Below, one piece after another: positions 43,598 to 51,822 of a DNA stretch of 64,000 bases. The stretch covers positions 144,967 to 208,966 of the forward strand of contig JAJEEV010000013.1 in assembly GCA_022820805.1 (NCBI GenBank), written 5' to 3'. The DNA comes from Acidimicrobiia bacterium (lineage in GTDB: Bacteria > Actinomycetota > Acidimicrobiia > Acidimicrobiales > Aldehydirespiratoraceae). Both the position numbers and the translations under genes were made by a program. Every line of letters begins with the position of its first letter. Position 1 is the stretch's first letter. The notes under the pieces were generated by a model. That model was not told the origin of the DNA. It searched no databases and saw nothing but the letters and a program-made list of their open reading frames with translations.

Positions 43598-44868
43598 GCC
43601 TCGAAACAGTAGTCCGACGCCTGCCAGCGTTGCAGGGCTTTGGTCGCCTCGGCCTTGCTGATCGGGCCGCTCTCGAAAGTCATCTCCCGTAGGAGCGCGA
43701 GCGCGCGACCGACCGTGGGACCGGGCTCGAGGTTCAGCGCCGCCATCACCTCGTCACCGTTGAGGGGGAGTTCAGGACGGTCCACATCCTCGGTGCGCCG
43801 CAGTTCGGCCAGCATCGCCTCAAGGCTGTCCAGGCCGGCTCGCGGCTCGCCCAGGGCGGCCGCCACCGCCCGGCTGAATGCGAGGGCCCGATCCACCGGC
43901 ACCGGGCACTGGTACACGAGTCGTCGCACCTCTTGCGGGCTGCTGCGGGCCCCCGCCATCTGGACGCGGGCGGAGACCAGACCGGCCGCCTCCGAGACCA
44001 GCGCCGACGAGCAGCGCATCCCGCGAAGGGACTCGGCGGCGGTGTCGGCCGGGTGACGAACGAACAGCGAGGCCCAGCGAGGAGCGGGATCAGCGGCAAC
44101 CGCGGCTGCGACCCGCCCGACCTCTGCGAGATCGGGGCGGGCAACACCGGCGAAGACCTGCTCGATGAGCCCGGTGCGGGTCAGGAAGTCGAAGCCCTCC
44201 GCCGGGTCATCGACCAGCAGCAGCTTCTCGAACTCGTCGCGCGTCCTCTCCACGGCGACGATCTGCAGTCGCTCCCCCATGGTCCTGACCGCCCCCACGA
44301 GGGCGCCCTCGGGAGCCAGCCCGTGACTGGCGATGAACCGCGCCGCCCGCAGCATGCGCAGCGGATCGTCGCCGAAGGAGACTGCCGGGTCCAGCGGTGT
44401 GCGCAGGATGCCGCTCGCCAGGTCCCGACGGCCGCCATGGGGATCGATCAGTGTCCCGTCGGCAGTGTCGACAGCCATCGCGTTCACCGTGAAGTCGCGG
44501 CGGGCGAGATCCTGCTCCACATCGTCGCCGAACGCCACCACCGGCTTGCGCGAGTGCGGCTCGTAGCGCTCGCCGCGGTGGGTGGTGATCTCGAAGGCCT
44601 GCCCGTCCACGACACAGCCGATCGTGCCGAAGCGCTCCCCCTGGGTCCAGAGCGATGTCGCCAGGCCGCCGACGATTCGCCGGACGGCCGGAGGGCGGGC
44701 ATCGGTGGTGCAGTCAAGGTCGGCACCGGCGAGGAACCGCCCGGCGACGGCTTCACGCACCACTCCGCCCACCAGGTAGAGCCGGTAGCCGGCCGCGGTG
44801 AAGAGCCTCGCCAGGCTCGAGGCGGCCGCCAGAGCCGGTGACAGCGCGTCGGAGGCCTCTGCCGCCAT
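43594..44868 (-). CDS. CCA tRNA nucleotidyltransferase
   Basis: A 424-residue class II nucleotidyltransferase of the CCA-adding/poly(A) polymerase family. The N-terminal catalytic domain has LYLVGGVVREAV and GADLDCTTDA (metal-binding D-x-D), then RRDFTVNAMAVD, DPHGGRRDLASGILRTPLDP and the ATP/CTP-selecting DPLRMLRAARFIASHG. The C-terminal half is helical. In actinobacteria this gene (called pcnA or cca) adds CCA to tRNA 3' ends. It starts 5 bp after the deacetylase-like gene and overlaps the DUF5318 gene. Confidence 0.94.
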   Translation of the reverse strand: MAAEASDALSPALAAASSLARLFTAAGYRLYLVGGVVREAVAGRFLAGADLDCTTDARPPAVRRIVGGLATSLWTQGERFGTIGCVVDGQAFEITTHRGERYEPHSRKPVVAFGDDVEQDLARRDFTVNAMAVDTADGTLIDPHGGRRDLASGILRTPLDPAVSFGDDPLRMLRAARFIASHGLAPEGALVGAVRTMGERLQIVAVERTRDEFEKLLLVDDPAEGFDFLTRTGLIEQVFAGVARPDLAEVGRVAAAVAADPAPRWASLFVRHPADTAAESLRGMRCSSALVSEAAGLVSARVQMAGARSSPQEVRRLVYQCPVPVDRALAFSRAVAAALGEPRAGLDSLEAMLAELRRTEDVDRPELPLNGDEVMAALNLEPGPTVGRALALLREMTFESGPISKAEATKALQRWQASDYCFEA

Positions 44869-44873
44869 CGAAC

Positions 44874-45890
44874 TCAGTCGAGAGCCGCCAGGCGGGCCGC
44901 GGCCTCGACGACCTCCATGCCGGGGCCGGCGGAGCTGGCCGGCTCGGGATGCAAGTCGAGCCCGAGCAGCGCGCCGGTCACCGCATACGACGAGGCGCTG
45001 GTCGCATCGAGGTCGTAGCCGCCCTCGAGCACGGCCACCGTCCGGGGGGCGAGAGGCATGAGCCGGCGAACGAAGTCGCCGTAGTCGGACGCCGAGTAGC
45101 AGAGCCCGGTGAGCGGGTCGGCGCGATGTCCGTCGTAGCCGGCCGAGACCAGCATCCAATCGGGTCCGAACCGCTCGACCGCGGGCACGATCACCTCGTC
45201 GAGAGCGGCCCGGGCGGTGTCGCCGGTGGCTCCCGGCGGCAACGGCACGTTGATCGTGAAGCCCTCGCCTGCCCCAATACCCCGCTCGCGGAGCGCGCCG
45301 GTGCCCGGATACAGCGGGAACTGGTGAATGGACGCGTACAGCACATCGTCGCGGTCCAGGAAGACGTCCTGGGTTCCATTCCCGTGATGGGCGTCGACAT
45401 CCACGATGGCGACCCGCTGGCCGGCGGCCGCGAGAGAGGCGGCCGCCACCGCCACCGAATTGAACAGGCAGAAGCCCATCGACGTCTCGGGAGTGGCGTG
45501 ATGCCCGGGCGGCCGGACGATGCAGTAGGCCTCGGAGCTCCCGCCGGCGGGATCACTCGACGCGTCGCCGGCCGACAGCTGCTCCACAGCAGTGAGCACC
45601 GCTCCCGCCGCGAGCCGGGCCGCGTCGAAGCTGGCCGGTCCCAGGGTGGTGTCGGCGTCCAGGTGACCCCCGCCACGCTCGGCGATGTCGGCGACCCGGT
45701 CGATCATGGCCGCAGAGTGCACCAGCGCAAGCTCATCGCGACCGGCCGGCCGGGGTGAGCAGCCTCCGGCGAGCAGCTCCCCGTCGACGGCAGCCACCCC
45801 GGCCAGTGCGGCCCGCAGGCGGTCGGGCCGCTCGGGATGCCGGTGTCCGGTGTCGTGGTCGAGGAACCGTTCGTCGGTGATTACCAGCAT
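44874..45890 (-). CDS. Histone-deacetylase-family amidohydrolase
   Basis: A 338-residue member of the arginase/deacetylase superfamily. It has HPERPDRLRAAL near the N-terminus and the active-site pair PGHHAT. Zinc ligands are in VDVDAHHGNGTQDVF and GYDGHRADPL, and EGGYDLDA comes near the end. Bacterial relatives remove acetyl groups from polyamines, acetoin-like compounds or protein lysines. ATG 45890 has TACGAT 6 nt upstream. It is divergent from an acetyltransferase gene 67 bp away. Confidence 0.9.
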   Translation of the reverse strand: MLVITDERFLDHDTGHRHPERPDRLRAALAGVAAVDGELLAGGCSPRPAGRDELALVHSAAMIDRVADIAERGGGHLDADTTLGPASFDAARLAAGAVLTAVEQLSAGDASSDPAGGSSEAYCIVRPPGHHATPETSMGFCLFNSVAVAAASLAAAGQRVAIVDVDAHHGNGTQDVFLDRDDVLYASIHQFPLYPGTGALRERGIGAGEGFTINVPLPPGATGDTARAALDEVIVPAVERFGPDWMLVSAGYDGHRADPLTGLCYSASDYGDFVRRLMPLAPRTVAVLEGGYDLDATSASSYAVTGALLGLDLHPEPASSAGPGMEVVEAAARLAALD

Positions 45891-45896
45891 GGGCGG

Positions 45897-45902
45897 ATCG
45901 TA
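45897..45902 (-). promoter_or_regulatory. Candidate -10 box (TACGAT) of the leaderless deacetylase gene
   Basis: On the minus strand TACGAT lies 6 nt before ATG 45890. It is 41 bp from the opposing -10 box of the acetyltransferase gene, so the two promoters must share their upstream DNA. Confidence 0.4.
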
Positions 45903-45943
45903 ACCGCCGTCTCGGGACCCATTCGGCGCCAGCCCGACCGACG

Positions 45944-45949
45944 TATTCT
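45944..45949 (+). promoter_or_regulatory. Candidate -10 box (TATTCT) of the leaderless acetyltransferase gene
   Basis: TATTCT lies 8 nt before GTG 45958. No ribosome site is present. It favours GTG 45958 over the TTG at 45949. Confidence 0.4.
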
Positions 45950-45957
45950 TGTCCCCT

Positions 45958-46665
45958 GTGGCCCTGACCCCACTGAGCATCGGCTCGGCCCGATTTCGTG
46001 TCGGGGCCTGGCAGGGCGCGGCCGACGTGGCCTACCTCGCACCAGCATCGGCAGCCGCCTCGCTGGCGCCCTGGGTGCTGACCGCGCTGCGGGAGCGGCT
46101 GAGCGATCAGGGATACCGCGCCGTCGTCACCGCGGCAGTGGCCCCGCGCGAGCGCGACATCCTCGTCGGCGACGGGTTCCGCATCCGCTCCGAACTGGCA
46201 ACCCTTAGCCGCGACCTCGACACTGCGATGCCCGGGCCCGTGAAGCCGCACGGCCGCGCCAGGCGCGGCCGGTGGCGCGACCTGGAAGTCGTGCTGCGGG
46301 TCGACGCCGAGGCCTTTGCCCCGTTCTGGCGTCTCGACTCCGACGGCATCCATGAGGCGCTCATCGCGACGCCGGCCAGCCGCTGGCGTCTCAACCGCGG
46401 AGCCGACGTCGAGGCCTACAGCATCACGGGCCGGGCCAGGTCTCAGGGCTACCTGCAGCGCCTGGCAGTGGCGGTCCGGAGCCAGGGGCGGGGTCTGGGC
46501 ACCATGCTCGTGCTGGACGCGCTGCTGTGGCTGAGGCGGGGAGGGGCCCGTACCGCTCTGGTGAACACCCAGCCCGACAACGAGCGAGCGCTCGGCCTCT
46601 ACGAGCGCTGCGGGTTCCGCATGGAGGCGGACCGGCTCGCAGTCCTGTACCGCGACCTCCGATGA
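45958..46665 (+). CDS. GNAT-family N-acetyltransferase
   Basis: A 235-residue protein with a C-terminal GNAT domain. The acetyl-CoA loop is LQRLAVAVRSQGRGLGTMLVLDAL (Q/R-x-x-G-x-G/A type). The usual late motif is VNTQPDNERALGLYERCGF. The N-terminal half (about residues 1-110) looks like a degenerate second GNAT-like domain. The substrate is unknown; RimI-like protein acetylation is possible. It overlaps the DUF6049 gene by 4 bp (ATGA) and is divergent from the deacetylase gene. Confidence 0.88.
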   Translation: MALTPLSIGSARFRVGAWQGAADVAYLAPASAAASLAPWVLTALRERLSDQGYRAVVTAAVAPRERDILVGDGFRIRSELATLSRDLDTAMPGPVKPHGRARRGRWRDLEVVLRVDAEAFAPFWRLDSDGIHEALIATPASRWRLNRGADVEAYSITGRARSQGYLQRLAVAVRSQGRGLGTMLVLDALLWLRRGGARTALVNTQPDNERALGLYERCGFRMEADRLAVLYRDLR

Positions 46666-48770
46666 GACGAGCCTCCCGCCGGCGGTTCGCTCTCGCGGTC
46701 GTCGCCGCGTTCCTCGCCGCATCGTCGTGGACTGCCGGCACGACGCGTGCCCAGACCATCGACGACGACATGTCCCCCCAGGACTTCGTGGACTTCCTCG
46801 GTGTGGATCTCATCGGCCAGACGCCGGCAACGAGTTCATCGCCTGCTGTCATCCACCTTCACGTCGCCGACGAGTTACGGACCGCGGATCTACGAGTCCG
46901 CCTCTATGCACCGGTGACGACCAGACTCGAGATGCTGGCCATGTCCTCGACATCGCTGATCGCTGAGTGGACCGTCGAGGATGCCCGCACCGTCTCCGCC
47001 GACGATCGAGGCATCGTCGTGTCGGTCCCCGTCCAGCCGCCCGGCGAGGACCTGGCAAGCCTGCTCGACGAGGCACGGCCGCTCCCGCTGCGCATCGAGA
47101 TGATCGACGCCACCGGTTCCGTCGTGGGAGGGCTGACCACATTCCTGGCCCGGAGCGCGGATACCGCGGTCAACGAGCCCGCGAGTGCGTTGACGGTCGC
47201 GGTGGTTCTCGATCTGCGCTTGCCACCGTCCCATCTCGCCGATGGTGGCGCGGCGGTGGACCAAGCCCTGCTCGACCGGGTGCTCCGTATCGCTGAAGTC
47301 CTCATCGAACGGCGAGACGTGCCCCTCACCGTCGTGATCAGCCCCGAGACCCTCGATGCCCTCGCGCTCATCGGGGACGACGACAGCGTGGAGATGCTGC
47401 GCACCGCGCTGTGGGGCAGGCAGCTGCTGGCCACCACGTGGACGAGCCTCGACATCGCCGACTGGTCGTTGGCGGTACGGCTCGACGTGGTGCTCGACGG
47501 GCTGCGACGAGGCACCGAAGCACTGCGGTGGGCCGGTCTGGAAGCCAGCCCCGTGATGCACGTGAAATACCCGCTGACGGCACGTGGGGTCAGGGCCCTG
47601 ACCGAGCCGGCGACCGGAGTGAGCGCGTTCTTGGCCGACCCCGTCCCCAACGACAGCGACTCCCTCCCGCCAGTGGTATCGATGACCGACTCCGACGGCG
47701 GTAGCCACCCGCTGGTCCGATCGGACTCACTGTTGTCCGCGATTCTGCAGTTTCCCGATTCGGAGCTGGGATTCCAGGCGGCACGCGCCGAACTGCTTCG
47801 GATGGCAGCCGCCGGCAGTCCCTCCTCGGTCGTGGTGTCGGTGTCTGCCTATACGGAGCCGTCACTCGACTGGCGGGACTTCCCCACCAGCCGCATGGCG
47901 ATGACTCTCCCGGTCACGGGCATCGAACCAGCGACGCTGGCCCTGTTGCTCGATCTGGTCGCCCGCGACCCTGCCCTGCGGCCGGCCACAGTGAACGATG
48001 TGCTGGCACAGGAGGCGCCGGAGGGCGCGGTCACCTTCGAGCCCGGCGATCGACTGTCCGACCCGCGGGACTTCGGTCTGTATCTCGCCCGCCGCATCCA
48101 GGTGGAGCAGCGACTGGAGGCCTACGAGGCCTTCGTCGGAGACGACCCCTTCCTAGTCGCCCCCCTGCGAACCCTTCTCGCCGTCAGCGCCGGCGACCAG
48201 CTGACGACCGGCGAGCGAGGCGGGTTCCTCGACGCCGTCGACCAGCAGGTGGACCGGGGAACGACCGGGGTGGAGTTCCTGGGACGCGGACCGATCACCC
48301 TTACCGAGCGCCGCTCCGAACTGCCGGTAACGGTGCTGAACAACCGTTCCGAGCCGGTGACCGTCGCCGTGGAGCTGGACTCCGACACGATCGGCTTGCG
48401 ACACGAGGAGCGCCCCGTCTTCGTCCTCGAACCGGGTCGGAACGACCTGTCGGTGCCCGTCGTGGCGGCCGGGTCCGGCCGCACCTCGGTGCGGGTGACG
48501 GTCACGACCCCCGATGAGGCCGGCACCATCACCCTCGCTACCGGTGCCTTCAGCGCACGGTTCACCGACGCGGAGGGCCTCGGCTTCCTGATCCTCGTGT
48601 GGGCCGCGGCCGCACTGGCAGTGTGGTGGCTCAAAGCCCTGTACAAGCGTGCTCGCGATGGGGACAGCGGCGGTGGTACGGTCGCAGCGCCCGGCTCCGT
48701 CAGCGGCGACGCCGAGACCACGAGCGAGACGGGCACCACCCCTGCAACCGGCGACCACACGAGGACATGA
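46662..48770 (+). CDS. DUF6049-type secreted/membrane-anchored protein
   Basis: A 702-residue protein with an N-terminal signal peptide (RRRFALAVVAAFLAASSWTAG), a large extracytoplasmic region and one C-terminal helix (GLGFLILVWAAAALAVWWL), then a short Ser/Thr/Gly-rich cytoplasmic tail. Its position, after an acetyltransferase and before the sigma factor and thioredoxin genes, matches the mycobacterial Rv3909-like proteins of this locus. It is thought to belong to cell envelope biology; no catalytic motif is visible. In mycobacteria the next gene is murJ (mviN); here it is a DegV gene. Confidence 0.75.
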   Translation: MRRASRRRFALAVVAAFLAASSWTAGTTRAQTIDDDMSPQDFVDFLGVDLIGQTPATSSSPAVIHLHVADELRTADLRVRLYAPVTTRLEMLAMSSTSLIAEWTVEDARTVSADDRGIVVSVPVQPPGEDLASLLDEARPLPLRIEMIDATGSVVGGLTTFLARSADTAVNEPASALTVAVVLDLRLPPSHLADGGAAVDQALLDRVLRIAEVLIERRDVPLTVVISPETLDALALIGDDDSVEMLRTALWGRQLLATTWTSLDIADWSLAVRLDVVLDGLRRGTEALRWAGLEASPVMHVKYPLTARGVRALTEPATGVSAFLADPVPNDSDSLPPVVSMTDSDGGSHPLVRSDSLLSAILQFPDSELGFQAARAELLRMAAAGSPSSVVVSVSAYTEPSLDWRDFPTSRMAMTLPVTGIEPATLALLLDLVARDPALRPATVNDVLAQEAPEGAVTFEPGDRLSDPRDFGLYLARRIQVEQRLEAYEAFVGDDPFLVAPLRTLLAVSAGDQLTTGERGGFLDAVDQQVDRGTTGVEFLGRGPITLTERRSELPVTVLNNRSEPVTVAVELDSDTIGLRHEERPVFVLEPGRNDLSVPVVAAGSGRTSVRVTVTTPDEAGTITLATGAFSARFTDAEGLGFLILVWAAAALAVWWLKALYKRARDGDSGGGTVAAPGSVSGDAETTSETGTTPATGDHTRT

Positions 48771-48771
48771 C

Positions 48772-49620
48772 ATGACCGTTGGCATCGTCACCGACAGCTC
48801 CTGCGATCTGGGCAACGAGGAACTCGACGGGCTCGACGTGGAGATCGTCCCCCTGTTCATCCGTTTCGGGACCGACGACCTCGTCGACCGGGAACAGATC
48901 AGCGTCGAGGACTTCTACCGGCGGATGGCGACCGTCGACGAGCTGCCGCAGACCGCGGCACCGCCGCCCGGGCGCTTCGAGCAGGCCTTCAGCCGCTTCC
49001 TGGACGCCGGCTGCGAGGCGGTGGTCTGCATCAACCTGTCTTCGGCCATCTCGGCGACGATGCAATCGGCGGTGCAGGCCGCCGACGCGATCCGGGCCGA
49101 GCGCGGCGATGCCGACGTCAGGGTTCTCGACAGCAGGTCGGTGACCGCCGGCCTGGGCACGATCGTGTTGCAGGCCGCTCGCATGGCATCGGACGGCGCG
49201 GACGCCGACGCCATCGAGGCGTTCGTGGCCGACGCCTCGGAGCGCACCCACGTGTTCGGCACCCTCGACACGCTCGAGAACCTCCGCAAGGGCGGGCGCA
49301 TCGGCGGCGCGCAGGCCATGCTCGGCTCGATGCTGTCGATCAAGCCCATAGTCGACATATCGAGCGGGCAGGTCGAGGAGGCCGCCAAGCAGCGCACGCG
49401 CCGCAAGGCACTGGCCTGGCTGCGCGACACCGTGCAAGCGGCCGGGCCGGTGGAGCACCTGGCGGTCATGCACGGGGAGGCCGCCGACGCCGACGACTTC
49501 TGCGACATGCTGGCCGAGGTCCACAGCGGTCCCATCCGGGTGTCCCAGGTCGGCCCGGTGGTGGGCACCCACGCCGGCCAGGGGGTGCTGGGCATCGCCT
49601 ACCAGGTCCCGGCCTCCTGA
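48772..49620 (+). CDS. DegV-family fatty-acid-binding protein
   Basis: A 282-residue DegV (FakB-type) protein. Typical blocks are VGIVTDSSCDLG, PPPGRFEQAFSRFL in place of the common PTPG, and the ligand loop CINLSSAISATMQSAV. FGTLDTLENLRKGGRIGGAQAMLGSMLSIKPI follows. Family members hold a fatty acid that is phosphorylated by FakA; fakA is not in the window. Start ATG 48772 is 1 bp after the DUF6049 stop. It occupies the place where murJ sits in related actinobacteria. Confidence 0.92.
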   Translation: MTVGIVTDSSCDLGNEELDGLDVEIVPLFIRFGTDDLVDREQISVEDFYRRMATVDELPQTAAPPPGRFEQAFSRFLDAGCEAVVCINLSSAISATMQSAVQAADAIRAERGDADVRVLDSRSVTAGLGTIVLQAARMASDGADADAIEAFVADASERTHVFGTLDTLENLRKGGRIGGAQAMLGSMLSIKPIVDISSGQVEEAAKQRTRRKALAWLRDTVQAAGPVEHLAVMHGEAADADDFCDMLAEVHSGPIRVSQVGPVVGTHAGQGVLGIAYQVPAS

Positions 49621-49674
49621 ACGCCGCGGGGCCGGCCGCGGTCCGATCACACGGCAGAGCACGGGGATTAAAAG

Positions 49675-50271
49675 ATTCGCAACGATCTCGACGACGCCAG
49701 GCTCACAAAGGCTGCCCAGGCCGGCGACCGGCGTGCGCTCGAGCAGTTGCTGCGGCGGCACCACGACCGGATCCACGCCATCTGCCGCCGACTCGCCGGC
49801 AATGACGCCGACGGCCAGGACGCCACCCAGGAAGCCCTCATCGCCATCGTCAGGGGGCTCCCCCGCTTCGGTGGCAAGGCCAAGTTCTCGACCTGGGCCT
49901 ACCGGGTAGCCACCAACGCGGCCCTCGACGAACTGCGTCGGCGGGGTCGCCGCCCGGTGCCGTCGGCAGCAGGCGCGGACGACCGCCTGGCGGCAACCTC
50001 CAGCGCCGACGATCCGGCCTCGGTAGCCGTGCGCCTCGATCTCGACGCGGCCCTGGCCCGGCTGCCCGAAGAGTTCCGCGCGCCGGTCGTGCTGCGAGAC
50101 ATGGCCGGCTGCGACTACGCCGAGATCGGGCAGATCCTGCAGATCCCGCCGGGAACGGTGAGATCCCGGATCGCTCGGGGTCGGGGCCGCCTGGCCGAAC
50201 TGATGAGCGCCAATGGCGGGAACCACCACGACACCGCCCAACGTCGTAACGACGGGGCAAGCGAACCATGA
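49675..50271 (+). CDS. ECF-type RNA polymerase sigma factor (SigM-like position), atypical start
   Basis: A 198-residue ECF sigma factor. Region 2 starts with DDARLTKAAQAGDRRALEQLL and includes DATQEALIAIVRGLPRF and FSTWAYRVATNAALDELRRR. Region 4 is LPEEFRAPVVLRDMAGCDYAEIGQIL, then GTVRSRIARGRGRL. The first ATG/GTG/TTG in frame (TTG 49747) would cut off the conserved start of region 2. The frame is closed by TAA at 49669-49671. The only near-cognate start between is ATT 49675, 8 nt after GGGG. An ATT start is proposed. It is followed by its anti-sigma partner with a 4-bp overlap; the trxB-trxA neighbours match the mycobacterial sigM locus. Confidence 0.85.
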   Translation: MRNDLDDARLTKAAQAGDRRALEQLLRRHHDRIHAICRRLAGNDADGQDATQEALIAIVRGLPRFGGKAKFSTWAYRVATNAALDELRRRGRRPVPSAAGADDRLAATSSADDPASVAVRLDLDAALARLPEEFRAPVVLRDMAGCDYAEIGQILQIPPGTVRSRIARGRGRLAELMSANGGNHHDTAQRRNDGASEP

Positions 50272-51284
50272 GTGACGAACAACACCGCCAGGACGAGCTC
50301 GTCTCGGCCTACCTCGACGGCGAGGCGACTCCCGCCGAGATCGCCGAAGTTGAGGCGAGCGGCGTCCTGCTGGCCCGGGTGGAGCAGTTCCGGGCCATGC
50401 GCGACGCCGTAGCCGAGCCGGTGGTGCCGCTCTCCGCGGAACAGCGCGACGGTCTGATCGGCGCGGCGCTCCGGGTGGCCGACGCCGAGGCCGCCGACCG
50501 CGTCGAGGCGCCGGCCGTGCCCCTGCACCGGCCCCAGCGCCTGCTGCTCGCCATGGCGGCGGCCATGATCGTGCTCGCAGCCGTCGTCGGGACCGGCCTG
50601 CTCGCCATCGGGGGCGACGACGACTCCGCGGAGACGGCCGCAGACGCGCCCGCGATGGAGTCCGCCGCCGCACCGGCCGCTGACGAGGCGGTCGAGGAAG
50701 CACCCATGGCCGACATGGAGATGGCCTCCGACGAGGCGATGGCCGAGTTAGAGCCCATGGCCGGAGAGGCACGCCTTGCTGAGGAGCCCATGGCCGAGGA
50801 GGCCGACGCGCTGGCAGCACCAGCGCCGAGCTCACCTGAGTTCGAGGCCGCGGAAGAAGCGGCAGAGGAAGCCGAAGCGGCGATGGCGATGGCGGCAGAG
50901 GAAGCGGCGGCAGAAGAGCTTCCTGCGCCGACGACTGCCCCCGTCGAGCCCGCGGATGACGTCGATGATGCCGCGCCTGAACAGGTCGTGGAGCTAGGCC
51001 CGCTGGAGAGCCTCGAATCGCTCTTCGAGAGCTTCGCGGAGAGCTGGTCCGCCGCTCTGGAGGCGGGAGCGACGGCCGAGAGCGGAGTGTGCTCGGTTGC
51101 AGTGCAGGAGCACGCCCCCGTCTTGGGGGCTTCGGCACTCCGAGCCTTCGTCGCCACGGTGGGGACCGAGGATCCCGCCACCTTCGATGCCCTGTTCGCC
51201 CGCCAGCAGGACGGCACTGCGGTCATCATCTACGCGTCCCCGCCCGGCTGTGAGATCAGCACCCACGAGCTGGCCGATTCCTGA
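50268..51284 (+). CDS. Membrane anti-sigma factor, Cys-less, with a Met/Ala/Glu-rich extracytoplasmic region
   Basis: A 338-residue single-pass protein. The cytoplasmic N-terminal helix region (LVSAYLDGEATPAEIAEVEA) resembles zinc-type anti-sigma domains but lacks the His/Cys ligands. The membrane helix is about residues 91-114 (LLLAMAAAMIVLAAVVGTGLLAI). Residues about 118-245 are strongly acidic and rich in Ala, Glu and Met (APMADMEMASDEAMAELEPM). The end has a compact domain with two Cys (SGVCSVAV, PPGCEIS). It starts inside the sigma gene (ATGA overlap) and should hold that sigma factor at the membrane. Confidence 0.8.
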   Translation: MSDEQHRQDELVSAYLDGEATPAEIAEVEASGVLLARVEQFRAMRDAVAEPVVPLSAEQRDGLIGAALRVADAEAADRVEAPAVPLHRPQRLLLAMAAAMIVLAAVVGTGLLAIGGDDDSAETAADAPAMESAAAPAADEAVEEAPMADMEMASDEAMAELEPMAGEARLAEEPMAEEADALAAPAPSSPEFEAAEEAAEEAEAAMAMAAEEAAAEELPAPTTAPVEPADDVDDAAPEQVVELGPLESLESLFESFAESWSAALEAGATAESGVCSVAVQEHAPVLGASALRAFVATVGTEDPATFDALFARQQDGTAVIIYASPPGCEISTHELADS

Positions 51285-51342
51285 CAGGCCGCGACCTTCC
51301 CATCCCGTAAGAGCCTCGACAAGGCCCGGAACGGGCCGCCGG

Positions 51343-51348
51343 TAGGCT
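51343..51348 (+). promoter_or_regulatory. Candidate -10 box (TAGGCT) of a leaderless gene
   Basis: TAGGCT lies 8 nt before ATG 51357. A CACCTCC stretch between them is the complement of, not a match to, a ribosome site. Confidence 0.35.
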
Positions 51349-51356
51349 TCACCTCC

Positions 51357-51788
51357 ATGGCCGATCCCGAGCCCAATCGCCGTGACCGGCCACCGCTGAG
51401 CCTGGGTTCCGACGACTGGCCGGCCACCCTGGCCGACAAGATCGTCGAGGTCGTGGACGCGGTCCGGGTCCAGACCACCGACCGGGTCGTGTTCCTGCTG
51501 CGGGCCGTGGTCTATTGCCTGGTCGCGGCGGTCGCGGCGATCGCCATCGTCGTCCTGGTCACGATCGCGGCCATACGGGTCGCCGATGCGTACCTGCCCA
51601 TCGGCGACGGCGTCGGCTCGGCCACATGGGCGGCCCACGGCTTCACCGGACTGCTGGTCTCGATCATCGGGCTGGGCGCCTGGAGAGCCCGGACAGGATC
51701 GGCCAAGCCTCTCTACGCGGCGTTGATCCTGGACGCGGTCATCGTGGTGGGGGTCGTCTTCTACGGTGTGATCATCGCGGTCGTCTGA
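51357..51788 (+). CDS. Small membrane protein, three helices
   Basis: A 143-residue protein with three predicted helices (about residues 48-72, 93-110 and 119-142) after a charged N-terminal region (RRDRPPLSLGSDDWPATLADK). It resembles holin-superfamily or phage-shock-like small membrane proteins in layout, but no family is recognised with confidence. It lies between the anti-sigma gene (72 bp) and trxB (34 bp), co-directional. Confidence 0.65.
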   Translation: MADPEPNRRDRPPLSLGSDDWPATLADKIVEVVDAVRVQTTDRVVFLLRAVVYCLVAAVAAIAIVVLVTIAAIRVADAYLPIGDGVGSATWAAHGFTGLLVSIIGLGAWRARTGSAKPLYAALILDAVIVVGVVFYGVIIAVV

Positions 51789-51822
51789 GACCGGTACGAG
51801 CAAGGGAAGGACGCTGATTGAG

